Shown here: positions 12,749 to 25,330 of the stretch, one piece after another | How the letters are laid out: each line of letters opens with the position of its first letter | Position numbering within the stretch: the stretch's first letter is position 1 | Assembly (NCBI RefSeq): GCF_027580225.2 | Contig: NC_073354.2 | Location: forward strand, 30,400,001 to 30,464,000 | Source: Misgurnus anguillicaudatus | Taxonomy: Eukaryota > Chordata > Actinopteri > Cypriniformes > Cobitidae | DNA length: 64,000 nucleotides | Direction of reading: 5' to 3' | The notes under the pieces: model-generated | Database searches by the model: none | Told to the model about the DNA's origin: nothing | Seen by the model: the letters and a program-made list of their open reading frames with translations, nothing else | Translations under genes and position numbers: made by a program

Positions 12749-15183
12749 TATAGCTGCAAGCAGCGATACCGGGGTCAAGCCAAACATGGCCAAAATCGAT
12801 TCATACGTGATGACTGTCATAATTTAAGATCTAAGTTTGCATTAGTTTTATGAAAAAATAGCAATTTTTTGTATCTTGAGACCACTAGGTGGCGCTTTGC
12901 CGAAACAATAGATGGTGCTTTAGGTCATGACTGTGATGACACATACCAAATTTAGTGTAAATACAATAAAGCGATACGGAGATATAGCCTTAAATGACTT
13001 GACCACTAGGGGGCACTGACCAAACAATAAATTGTGACTCGGGTCTTGATTGTGATGACACCCACCAAATATGGTGTAAATACAATAAAGCGATACGGAG
13101 ATATAGCCTTAAATGACTTGACCACTAGGGGGCACTGACCAAATAATAAATTGTGACTCAGGTCTTGATTGTGATGACACCCACCAAATTTGGTGTAAAT
13201 ACAATAAAGAGATGCAGAGATATAGCCTTAAATGACTTGACCACTAGGGGGCACTGACCAAAAAATAAATTGTGACTCAGGTCTTGATTGTGATGACACC
13301 CACCAAATTTGGTGTAAATACAATAAAGAGATGCAGAGATATAGCCTTAAATAACTTGACCACTAGGGGGCACTGACCAAAAAATAAATTGTGACTCAGG
13401 TCTTGATTGTGATGACACCCACCAAATTTGGTGTAAATACAATAAAGAGATGCAGAGATATAGCCTTAAATAACTTGACCACTAGGGGGCACTGACCAAA
13501 AAATAAATTGTGACTCAGGTCTTGATTGTGATGACACCCACCAAATTTGGTGTAAATACGATAAAGAGATGCAGAGATATAGCTTCAAATCTCTTGACCA
13601 CTAGGGGGCACCGGAAAGTTTACAAGTCCTCCCAGAACATATTGCTGATGAACCATACCAAGTTTCATAACAATACGTAATTGCGTTTCTGAAATACTTG
13701 AACTTAAAGAAAAATTCAAAATGGCCGACACACAAAATGGCCGACCAAAAACCATTTGGTATCATTTGACTCGCCATGCGTCACGAAATCTAACAAGACC
13801 AGTCTCATAATTTTACATTCAAATTTGCAGTAGTTATAAGCAAAAATAGACATTTTTTATATCTCGTGACCAGTAGGGGGCAGTGTGACGAAATGGTGCA
13901 TGCACCCTCAGGTCATCACTGTTATGACATATACCAAGTCTCATATTAATACGCAAAAGTTTTGCGAAGATACAGGCTCAAACACATTTTGGCGTGCTCG
14001 CCCTCGCATTCTTTGATGCGTTATACGACAACGGATAGGTCTACCGAAAAGCTTTTGATAACTTTTTGTCTGGAGTGTCTCTAGATGATGCATACCAAAA
14101 ATCAAGCCAATCACACGAGCGCTCTAGGAGAAGTTCGAAAAAGTAGGTGTTCAATATAATTCAAAATGGCCGACAGGAAGTAGGTTTGACTCAGACATAT
14201 TTGGTACAGTCGGACTCAGCATGAGCCAAGGAATCAATAGAGTGAAGTCTTATGTCATAGTGGCAATTTAATCAAATGATATAAAGATTTTAAACAATTT
14301 ATTTACATATCCTGACCACTAGGTGGCGCCGTCCTAAAGATTTATAGGTGCGCTCAGAACATGTCACTGATGAACCATGCCAAATTTCGTAGCGATACGC
14401 CATTCTGTTTGTGAAATACTGAACTTAATGAGAAAATTCAAAATGGCCGACACCCAAAATGGCCGACCGAAAACCGTTTGGTATCGTTTGACTCGGCATG
14501 TCTCAAGGAATCTAACAAGACCAACTTCATGATTTTAGACTCAACTTTGAAGTAGTTATCAGCGAAAATAGGCATTTTTCGAATCTCGTGACCACTAGGT
14601 GGCGCTGTGACGAAACGTTGCAGGCACCCTCAGGTCATGACTGTAATGACATATACCAAGTTTCGTGTCGATACAATAAAGTTTTGCGAAGATAAGGCCT
14701 CACGTCCGTTTTGGCGTGCTCGCCGCCATATATGTTGGCAATTTGTACGAGAACGCATTGGTCTATCAAAAAGCTTTTGATAACTTTTTGTCTGGGGTGC
14801 CTCTAGATGCTACATACCAAAGGACATGCAAATCGGACAAACGGTCTAGGAGGAGTTCGAAAAAGTAGGTTTTACGGAAAATTCAAAATGGCGGAAAGAT
14901 GTGCATGACACAAATGACATCAATGTGTGCAATTGAATCATCATGAGCAAAGGATTCAGAGGAAACAAGAATTTAGTTTCTAGGACTCACGGGTCAGAAG
15001 TTGTAAGCATAAACATAAGTGGATTTTTGGACTGTTGGTGGCGCTAGAGGGTTTTAGTCAGACACACCAATGTTGCTATAGTAACTTCTGAGAATGTCCT
15101 CTACATGTGTGCCAAATTTCATAACTTTCCTACGTACGGTTCTATGGGCTGCCATTGACTTTTGGGTGGAAGAACGAGGAAGA

Positions 15184-15214
<31 letters not shown>

Positions 15215-15333
15215 GAAAACTAACAATAACAATAGGGTTCTACGCCCCTTCGGGGCTTGACCCCTAATAATAATAATAAGAAAACTAACAATAACAATAG
15301 GGTTCTACGCCCCTTCGGGGCTTGACCCCTAAA
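12749..15333 (+). mobile_element. Type A unit 7 with expanded 119-bp modules
   Basis: At 2585 bases the longest unit. The CTCF-like cores at 13003, 13122, 13241, 13360, 13479 and 13598 are spaced exactly 119 bases apart, giving six module boundaries where other A units have two. It ends with two tail modules (about 15207-15333). Confidence 0.88.
13003..13612 (+). repeat. Exact 119-bp tandem repeat inside unit 7
   Basis: Five consecutive periods of 119 bases, nearly identical, each beginning with CCACTAGGGGGCACTGACC. The low divergence between copies points to recent unequal exchange or replication slippage. Confidence 0.9.
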
Positions 15334-17041
15334 TATAGCTGCAAGCAGCAATGCCGGGGTCAAGCCGAAAAGGGCACAGAAGGATGTAAAGTTGCGTTTG
15401 GATAAGCAGACTAAAGAACCTAGGGAAACCTTATGATTTCAGATGAAAAAAACGCAAAAGTAATCAACAAAAATAATCTATGTTCTTGTCTACTGCAATC
15501 GTCCTTCTGTTATTGACAATCATGGAACATTAGAGCACTGAAAGACATGTATGTGATGTTTGCAGTGGCAAAACATGGGTCACAACATGTTACAGCAAGT
15601 TAAATGAGTCAAAAGAGACCATCCCCATGTCTCTACGCTGTTCTGATGCAGAGAAAAAGCTGTTGCAAAAACAGTTGATAAGGTATTCTCATTGGTTGCT
15701 AGACAGTAAATTGACATCCACCAGTGATTATAATCCAAGCCATGAAATGAATAATCCATGATGATTTATGGTTTTAGATGTGTTTGTTGCAGTAGTTTTA
15801 GGCAAAAATTACCATTTTCTATCTCAAAACCACTAGGTGGCGCTGTGACAAAATTGTGCATGCAACTTCAGGTCATGATTACGTTACATTGAGCTAGTTT
15901 TATGTCTATACACTTTAGTTTAGTGAAGAAACAGTTGTATGACCATAGGGCTGGCTTGATATCACAGGTTTTGTTCAATTATAACGCCAACTAGTGGTGC
16001 AAGCAAGCAATTTTTTTTGTGTAGCCTCAGACTGTGGTCGTACATCAGCGTATCAAATCTGGTGAAAAAATCTCTTTTCGTTGCGAAGTTATAACCATTT
16101 ATGTGTAAAAAATACAAAATTTAAAGGTAATTTTTAGTTTTTTGCATTTTTCGGCCATTTCTGATGAAAATTTTAATATAACGCCAATAGAACTTTTTGT
16201 TCAGAAGGTAAGGTTAGTTTCTTCCTATGGTGTTTTTGAGTCGATCAGAATTACGCTCGCGGAGATATTCGCGCGTGTTTTTTAAGCGTTATTTTGCTGC
16301 GCAGGGTTAACCGTAAGGCGAATTCTGGCAAGTTTGGTATCGTTGGACTCAGCAACTATTCAAAACTCCAAGGAAACAAGTCCCGTGACAATACATTGAC
16401 CGCAGCCAAAGTTATAGGCGTGTAATACATTAATCTGACCACTAGGTGGCGCTGCGACGAAACTGTGCATGCACCCTCAGTTCCTGACTGGCATCACAAG
16501 TACCAAGTGTCATGTCAATAGGCCTAAGTTTGACGAAGATACAGCCTAAAATCAGTTTTTTTGCACTCTACGTAAAATTTGTTAAGGCGGTATACGACAA
16601 CGGATTGGTGTATTGAAATTCTTTTGATAACTTTTTGCCATGAGTGTCTCTAGATGCTACGTGCCGATTTTCGTGGCAATCGGACAAAAGCTCTAGGACA
16701 AGTTCGAAAAAGTAGGTTTTACGAATAATTCAAAATAGTGGAAAAATTTTCATGACGGAAAATGACATCATAGGGTCCTTTCGAATCGTCTTGAGCCAAG
16801 GAATCAGAGGAAATGAAAATTGTGTTTCTAGGACATACGGACCAGAAGTTATAAGCAAAAACATAAGTGCAACTTTGGACTGTTGGTGGCGCTAGCGGGT
16901 TAGACATAGAGACTCCAATTTTGCTGTGGGGACACACTGGAGTGTCCTTTATCAGTGTGCCAAATTTCATAACTTTCCTACGTACGGTTCTATGGGCTGC
17001 CATAGACCGCAATGGCGGAAGAAGAATAACTAATAATAAAA
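15334..17041 (+). mobile_element. Type B unit 8
   Basis: B-type head and B-specific 5' half. CTCF-like cores are at 15830 and 16439. It ends AATAATAAAA directly against the next B head. Confidence 0.85.
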
Positions 17042-18802
17042 TATAGCTGCAAGCAGCAATGCCGGGGTCAAGCCGAAAAGGGCACAAAAGGATGTAAAAT
17101 TGAGATTGGATAAGCAGATTGAAGAACCTAGGTAAATCTAATAATTTTAGATGAAAAAACAAAAAAGTTATCAACAAAATTAATCTAAGTTCTTGTCTAC
17201 TGCAATCGTCCTTCTGTTATTGACAATCATGGAACATTAGAACACTGAAGGACATGTGAGTGGTGTTTGCAGTGGTCACATCATGTTACAACAAGTTTAA
17301 TTAGTCAAAAGAGACCATCCCTGTGTCTCTACGATGTTCTGATGCAGAGATATAGTTTTTGCAAAAACGGTTGATAAGGTATTCTCAATGGTTGCTAGGG
17401 AGTAAATTGGCAACCACCAGTGATTATAGTCAAAGCCATGAAAGGAATAATCCATGATGACTCATGGTTTTAGATGTGTTGTTGCAGTAGTTTTAGGCAA
17501 AAATACCATATTCTATCTCAAAACCAGTAGGTGGCGCAATGAAAAAATTGTGCATGCAACATCAGGTCATGATTGTGTTACATCTAGCTAGTTTTATGAC
17601 TATACACTTTAGTTTAGTTAAGAAACAGTTGTATGACCATAGGGCTGGCTTGTTATCAAAGGTTTTGTTCAATTATAAGGCCATCTAGTGGTGCAAGCAT
17701 ACAATTTTTTTTGTGTGGCCTCAGAATGTGCTCATGCATCATCGTATCAAATCTGGTGAAAAAATCTCTTTTCGTTACAAAGTTACAACCATTTATGTGT
17801 AAAAAACACAAAATTTGAAGGTAATTTTTCGTTTTTTGCAATTTTCGGCCATTTCTGATGAAAATTTTAATATAACGCCAATAGAACTTTTTGTTCAGAA
17901 GGTAAGGTTAGTTTCTTCCTATGGTGTTTTCGAGTCGATCGGAAAAACGTTCGCGGAGATATTTACGCGTGTTTCTTAAGTGCTATTTTGCTGCGCAGGG
18001 TTAACCGTAAGGCGAATTCGGGTATGTTTGGTATCGTTGGACTCGGCAACTAATTAGAACTCAAAGGAAACAAGTCCTGTGAAAATATGTCAATCGGAGC
18101 CAAAGTTATAGGCATGTAAAACATAAGTCTGACCACTAGGTGGCGCTGTGACGAAACTCTGCATGCACCCTTAGTTCCTGACTGGCATCACAAATACAAA
18201 GTATCGTGTCAATAGGCTTAAGTTTGGCGAAGATACAGCCTCAAATCCGTTTTTTTGAGCTCTACGTAAAATTTGTTGACGCGCTATACGACAACGGATT
18301 GGTTTATCAAAATTCTTTTAATAACTTTTTGCCTTGAGTGTCTCTAGATGGTGCATACCGATTTTCAAGGCAATCCGGCAAAAGCTCTAGGACGAGTTCG
18401 CAAAAGTAGGTTTTATGAATATTTAAAAATGGCGGGAAAATTTTCATGACGGAAAATGACGTCATAGGGTCCAATCGAATCGTCTTGAGCCAAGGAATCA
18501 GAGGAAACAAGAATTTAATTTCTAGGACGTACGGGTCAGAAGTTATAGGCAAAAACATAAGTGCAATTTTGGACTGTTGGTGGCGCTAGTGGGTTAGATA
18601 TAGAGACTCCAAATTTGCTGTGGGGACACATTGGACTGTCGTTTATCAGTGTGCCAAATTTCATAACTTTCCTACGTACGGTTCTATGGGCTGCCATAGA
18701 CCGCAATGGCGGAAGAAGAATAACTAATAATAATAATAAAAAAATTAAGAAAACTAACAAATACAATAGGGTTCTACGCCCCTTCGGGGCTTGACCCCTA
18801 AA
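17042..18802 (+). mobile_element. Type B unit 9
   Basis: Second B unit in a row, with cores near 17520 and 18133. Ends with a tail module (about 18743-18802) with the GCCCC/GGGGC stem. Confidence 0.85.
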
Positions 18803-20780
18803 TATAGCTGCAAGCAGCGATACCGGGGTCAAGCCAAACATGGCAAAAAATGATTCATACGTGATGACTGTCATGATTTAAGATCTAAGTTTGCATTAGT
18901 TTTATGAAAAAATAGCCATTTTTTCGTATCTTGAGACCACTAGGTGGCGCTGTGCCGAAACAATAGATGGTGCCTCAGGTCATGACTGTGATGACACATA
19001 CCAAATTTAGTGTAAATACGATAAACCGATACGGAGATATAGCCTTAAATGACTTGACCACTAGGGGGCACTGACCAAACAATAAATTGTAACTCAGGCC
19101 TTGATTGTGATGACACCCACCAAATTTGGTGTAAATACGATAAAGACATGCAGAGATATAGCTTCAAATCTCTTGACCACTAGGGGGCGCCAAAAAGTTT
19201 ACAAGTCCTCCCAGAACATGTTGCTGATGAACCATACCAAGTTTCATAACAAAACCCAATTGCGTCCTGAAATACTTGAACTTAAAGAAAAAATTCAAAA
19301 TGGCCGACACACAAAATGGCCGACCAAAAACCATTTGGTATCGTTTGACTCGGTATGCCTCAAGAAATCTAACAAGACCACTCTCATAATTTTACATTCA
19401 AGTTTGCAGTAGTAATAAGCAAAAATAGACATTTTTTATGTCTCGTGACCAGTAGGGGGCAGTGTGACGAAATGTTGCATGCACCCTCAGGTCATCACTG
19501 TTATGACATATACCAAGTCTCATATTAACACGCAAAAGTTTTGCAAAGATACAGGCTCAAACACATTTTGGCGTGCTCGCCCTCGCATTCTTTGATGCGT
19601 TATACGACAACGGATAAGTCTACCGAAAAGCTTTTGATAACTTTTTGTCTGGAGTGTCTCTAGATGATGCATACCAAAAATCAAGCCAATCACACGAGCG
19701 CTCTAGGAGGAGTTCGAAAAAGTAGGTGTTCAATTCAATTCAAAATGGCTGACAGGAAGTAGGTTTGACTCAGACATATTTGGTACAGTCGGACTCAGCA
19801 TGAGCCAAGAAATCAATAGAGTGAAGTCTTATGTCATAGTGGCAATTTAATAAAATGATATAAAGATTTTAAACAATTTCTTTACATATCCTGACCACTA
19901 GGTGGCGCCGTCCTAAAGATTTATAGGTACGCTCAGAACATGTAACTGATGAACCATGCCAAATTTCGTAGCGATACGCCATTCTGTTTGTGAAATACTG
20001 AACTTAATGAGAAAATTCAAAATGGCCGACACCCAAAATGGTCGACCGAAAACCGTTTGGTATCGTTTGACTCGGCATGCCTCAAGGAATCTAACAAGAC
20101 CACCTTCATGATTTTAGACTCAAGTTTGAAGTAGTTATAAGCAAAAATAGCAATTTTTCGAATTTCGTGACCACTAGGTGGCGCTGTGACGAAACGTTGC
20201 AGGCACCCTCAGGTCATGACTGTAATGACATATACCAAGTTTGGTGTCGATACAATAAAGTTTTGCGAAGATACGGCCTCACGTCCGTTTTGGCGTGCTC
20301 GCCGCCATATATGTTGTCAATTTATATGAGAACGCATTGGTCTATCAAAAAGCTTTTGATAACTTTTTGTCTGGGGTGTCTCTAGATGCTACATACCAAA
20401 GGACATGCAAATCGGACAAACGGTCTAGGAGGAGTTAGAAAAAGTAGGTTTTACAAAAAATTCAAAATGGCGGAAAGATGTGCATGACACAAATGACATC
20501 AATGTGTGCATTTGAATCATCATGAGCCAAGGATTCAGAGGAAACAAGAATTTAGTTTCTAGGACTCACGGGTCAGAAGTTATAAGCATGAACATAAGTG
20601 GATTTTTGGACTGTTGGTGGCGCTAGAGGGTTTGAGTCAGACACACCAATGTTGCTATAGTAACTTCTAAGTCCGTCCTCTACATGTGTGCCAAATTTCA
20701 TAACTTTCCTATGTACGGTTCTATGGGCTGCCATTGACTTCAATGGCGGAAGAACAAGAAGAAGAATAATATATAATAAA
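18803..20780 (+). mobile_element. Type A unit 10
   Basis: Full-length A copy; no hairpin tail, only a short TAA-like run before the next head. Confidence 0.85.
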
Positions 20781-22750
20781 TATAGCTGCAAGCAGCAATA
20801 CCGGGGTCAAGCCAAACATGGCAAAAAATGATTCATACGTGATGACTGTCATGATTTAAGATCTAAGTTTGCATTAGTTTTATGAAAAAATAGCAATTTT
20901 TTCGTATCTTGAGACCACTAGGTGGCGCTGTGCCGAAACAATAGATGGTACCTCAGGTCATGACTGTGATGACACATACCAAATTTAGTGTAAATACAAT
21001 AAAGCGATAAGGAGATATAGCCTTAAATGACTTGACCACTAGGGGGCACTGACCAAACAATAAATTGTGACTAAGGTCTTGATTGTGATGACACCCACCA
21101 AATTTGGTGTTAATACGATAAAGAGATGAAGAGATATAGCTTCAAATCTTTTGACCACTAGGGGGTGCCGAAAAGTTTACAAGTCCTCCCAGAACATGTT
21201 GCTGACGAACCATACCAAGTTTCATAACAATACGCAATTGTGTTTCTGAAATACTTCAATTTAAAGAAAAAATTCAAAATGGCCGACACACAAAATGGCC
21301 GACCAAAAACCATTTGGTATCGTTTGACTTGGCATGCCTCACGAAATCTAAAAAGACTAGTCTCATAATTTTACATTCAAGTTTGCAGTAGTTATAAGCA
21401 AAAATAGACATTATTTATATCTCGTGACCACTAGGGGGCGCTGTGACGAAACGGTGCATGCACCCTTACGTCATCACTGTTATGACATATACCAAGTCTC
21501 ATATCAATACGCAAAAGTTTTGCAAAGATACAGGCTCAAACACATTTTGGCGTGTTCGCCCTCGCATTCTTTGATGCGTTATACGACAACGGATAGGTCT
21601 ACCGAAAAGCTTTTGATAACTTTTTGTCTGGAGTGTCTCTAGATGATGCATACCAAAAATCAAGCCAATCACACGAGCGCTCTAGGAGGAGTTCGAAAAA
21701 GTAGGTGTTCAATATAATTCAAAATGGCCGACAGGAAGTAGGTTTGACTCGGACATATTTGGTACAGTCGGACTCAGCACGAGCCAAGGAATCAATAGAG
21801 TGAAGTCTCATGTCTGTGTGGCAATTTAATCAAATGATATAAAGATTTTAAACAATTTCTTTACATATCCTGACCACTAGGTGGCGCCGTCCTAAAGATT
21901 TATAGGTGCGCTCAGAACATGTCACTGATGAACCATGCCAAATTTCGTAGCGATACGCCATTCTGTTTGTGAAATACTGAACTTAATGAGAAAATTCAAA
22001 ATGGGCGACACCCAAAATGGCCGACCGAAAACCGTTTGGTATCGTTTGACTCGGCATGCCTCAAGGAATCTAACAAGACCACCTTCATGATTTTAGACTC
22101 AAGTTTGAAGTAGTTATAAGCGAAAATAGGCATTTTTCGAATCTCGTGACCACTAGGTGGCGCTGTGACGAAACGTTGCGGGCACCCTCAGGTCAAGACT
22201 GTAATGACATATACCAAGTATCGTGTCGATACACCAAAGTGTTGCGAAGATACAGCCTCACGTCCGTTTTGGCGCGCTCGCCGCCGTATATGTTGTCACG
22301 GTACACGAGAACGCATTGGTCTATCAAAAAGCTTTTGATAACTTTTTGTCTGGGGTGTCTCTAGATGCTAGATACCAAAGGACATGCAAATCGGACAAAC
22401 GCTCTAGGAGGAGTTCGAAAAAGTAGGTTTTACGGAAAATTCAAAATGGCGGAAAGATGTGCATGACACAAATGACATCAATGTGTGCAATTGAATCATC
22501 ATGAGCCAAGGATTCAGAGGAAATAAGAATTTAGTTTCTAGGTCTCACGGGTCAGAAGTTATGACCATGAACATGAGTGGATTTTTGGACTGTTGGTGGC
22601 GCTAGAGGGTTTGAGTTAGACACACCAATGTTGCTATAGTAACTTCTAAGACTGTCCTCTACATGTGTGCCAAATTTTATAACTTTCCTACGTACGGTTC
22701 TATGGGCTGCCATTGACTTCAATGGCGGAAGAACAAGGATGAATAATAAT
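20781..22750 (+). mobile_element. Type A unit 11 (last of the array)
   Basis: Full-length A copy. The core at about 21429 reads CCACTAGGGGGCGCT, where the other A units have CCAGTAGGGGGCAGT, so the site is kept although the sequence changed. It is followed by a long run of tail modules. Confidence 0.85.
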
Positions 22751-23165
22751 AATAATAAGAAAACTAACAATAACAATAGGGTTCTACGCCCCTTCGGGGC
22801 TTGACCCCTAATAATAATAATAAGAAAACTAACAATAACAATAGGTGTCTACGCCACTTCGTGGCTTGACCCCTAATAATTGTAAAAAGAAAACTAACAA
22901 ATACAATAGGTGTCTACGCCACTTCGTGGCTTGACCCCTAATTATTATAAAAAGAAAACTAACAAATACAATAGGGTTCTACGCCCCTTCGGGGCTTGAC
23001 CCCTAAATAGGGTTCTACGCCCCTTCGGGGCTTGACCCCTAATAATAAGAAAACTAACAGATACAATAGGGGTCTTCGCCCATTCTGGGCTTGACCCCTA
23101 ATAATAAGAAAACTAACAAATACAATAGGGGTCTTCGCCCATTCTGGGCTTGACCCCTAATAATA
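22751..23165 (+). repeat. Seven tandem tail modules closing the array
   Basis: Repeats of about 60 bases, each running from AAGAAAACTAACA to GACCCCTAA and containing a short hairpin with a TTC loop. The stems in order are GCCCC, GCCAC, GCCAC, GCCCC, GCCCC (a shortened copy), GCCCA and GCCCA, each with its exact complement. The array ends here and other sequence begins. Confidence 0.85.
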
Positions 23166-23340
23166 ATAAAAAACGCAAGCGGCTTATCAGCGTGTTTGGG
23201 GTGTAATGTCTATAAGTGACTGTGCAAAAAAAATCCTTTCCTGTAAAAGTATTTTCCCCGGGGTCTCGCGTGCCCCCCCTGGTGTCGCTTTGAGCCCCCC
23301 TTGGGGGTCCCGCCCCACTATTTGAGAAGCACTGAGTTAA

Positions 23341-23600
23341 CCCAAAAATGAAAATTCTGTCATCGTTAACTCACGCTCATGTTGTTACAAATCTGTATAA
23401 ATTTCTTTGTTCTGATAAACACAACGGAAGATATTTTGAAGAATGTTTGTAACCAATCTGATCACGAGCCCCATTCACTTCTATAGTAGAATAAAAGAAT
23501 ACTATGTGAATGGGGCTCTTGAAAGATTTGGTTATCAACATTCCTTAAAATATCTTTCTTCGTCTTCATCAGAACACAGAATTTTAGTGTAACTTAAATG
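23341..23600. mobile_element. Palindromic MITE remnant
   Basis: The arm around 23405-23485 (GAAGATATTTTGAAGAATG, then GAGCCCCATTCAC) is the reverse complement, with mismatches, of 23505-23581. A short loop lies near 23486-23500. Foldback structure without coding capacity; the left flank looks like the outer part of the same common fish repeat. Confidence 0.7.
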
Positions 23601-24297
23601 GACACTCCACTTTTTTTTGAAAATATACTCATTTTCCAGCTCCCCTAGAGTTAAACATTTGATTTTTACAGTTTTGGAATCCATTCAGCCGATTTCCGGG
23701 TCTGACGCTAGCACTTTTAGCATAGCTTAGCATAATCCATTGAATCTGATTAGACCATTAGCATGGTGCTCAAAAATAACCAAAGAGTTTCAATATTTTT
23801 CCTATTTAAAACTTGACTCTTCTGTAGTTACATTGTGTACTAAGACCGACAGAAAATTAAAAGTTATTGATATAAATGATATTACGGCGCAGCCAAAAAT
23901 AGTCCCCTTAGTAACTTTCAATGGCAAGGGACTATTTTCGGGCACTGCCTATTATCATTGCGCCTCCTGCAGCCATGTTACGGCAGCAAAGTCCTTGATT
24001 ATTACACCAGAATGAGAGTATAGTTCCTAGCCATATCTGACTAGAAAATCACAACTTTTAATTTTCCTTCGGTCCTAGTACACAATGTAACTACAGAAGA
24101 GTCAAGTTCCAAACAGGAAAAACATCAAAACTCTTCTAATAAGATTCAATGGATTATGCTAAGCTATGCTAAAAGTGGTAGCGCCAGACTCAGAGATTAC
24201 CTGAATGGATTCCAAAACGGTAAAAAGCAAATGCTTTACTCTAGTGGAGCTGGAAAATAAGTATATTTTCAAAAAAAGTAGAGTGTACCTTTAGTAA
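23600..24297. mobile_element. Long foldback element, GGACACTCCAC family
   Basis: The left arm starts with GGACACTCCACTTTTTTTTG and the right arm ends with the complement of the same sequence; both arms contain the TTAGCATAGCTTAGCATAAT block or its complement. About 0.7 kb and non-coding. Related copies lie at 54796-56942 and from 62120. Confidence 0.8.
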
Positions 24298-25330
24298 AAT
24301 GTTTGACTCCTGCTGCACAAGATCTGTAAACTCAGAGTATATCAAGTCAGTGAGTTCAGAATCATTTTAGCACCAGCACAATAAGTCTTTGCTGCAGTGT
24401 GCTTATAGCACTTCCCACTGTTGTACTGGCCAATTCCCTATCTGATAACGCTGCCCTCTCCACCCTTACAAGTCTTTATCAAGATCTGGAAGCATTGCCA
24501 CTTTAGTACCGTTCCCACATTGGCCTCATACGAACACATGCAGCACGCTCACACAACACACACACACACACACACACACACACTCGTGCAAACGCTCTCA
24601 GGAAGTCTAAGTGATGGGTATGCCTGGATAAAGCAACGTACAACTGTTTTGTCACATATTTGAGGTTTTCCGGGTTGGTTTGTAATATTGATGGTGTGAA
24701 CGGCACAAATGGTTTCGTGTTGTTAACTCACAATACACACCACTGATTAACACTTAATTAACACTCACTGCAGGTCATTAAAGTAGAAAGTTAAGCTGCT
24801 TGGGATTCATGCAGTGTGGTTAGAGAGCATAGTTTATATCAAGAAACACTGTGCAGGTGTTTACAGCCGAAATGAGAAAGAGAAAGTATGAGACTGCAGC
24901 TTATTGTCTTTTAAACTGCTGCCCACATTTGCTTCCTGATTGGGTCTACTGGATCATTGGGTATACTTTCCTGATTCGTCAAGCCCCTAACGAATGACCA
25001 TTATCCCACCGAAAAGCGACAATGACCCGCCTCAACAACCATGTAAACAATAACATGGAGAGCAGCGACATTCGGAAAAAGTGATGCTGGTGAGTACATA
25101 TTATGACTAGAGATAAAATCTATCCCAAAAAAGAAATTATGTCGCAACTAAATTTATATTCGAAACAGAAGTGAACTCATTACTAAAAAAACTTCAAACA
25201 TTCAAAGTCCAAAAAAAATCCATGCAGTCATAATAAATAAGGGGCAACGAATAAGGATGGCTAAAGGGGGGGGACTGTAAAGCTAAAGAAACATCCTTAA
25301 AGAAACTGAATCTCATCACTCAGGCTAATG
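24298..25330. other. Non-coding stretch with CA microsatellite
   Basis: No gene or complete element recognised. It holds a CA/AC microsatellite at about 24551-24594; the rest is unremarkable AT-rich sequence. Confidence 0.5.

Larger units (their letters stand above)
1..23165 (+). repeat. Head-to-tail array of transposon-derived A and B units
   Basis: Eleven unit starts (TATAGCTGCAAGCAGC) occur at 901, 2897, 4601, 6588, 8612, 10641, 12749, 15334, 17042, 18803 and 20781, so twelve units (the first cut by the window edge) sit directly end to end in one orientation. Type A units are about 2.0 kb and type B about 1.7 kb; they share their first ~40 bases and their last ~600-700 bases but differ in between. 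No long open frame exists; short recurring frames sit at equivalent places in each copy and look like by-products of repetition. The junctions are TAA-rich. I do not recognise a named family; related sequences are, to my knowledge, common in teleost genomes. Confidence 0.9.

Noticed and set aside
16719..17177. 152-codon minus-strand open frame
   Set aside because: It spans the junction of two repeat units and reads through tail and head sequence; it is open by chance and absent from other junctions.
1..23165. CRISPR array or bacterial repeat system
   Set aside because: The repeats are 119 bases to 2 kb without unique spacers, and the window is vertebrate.
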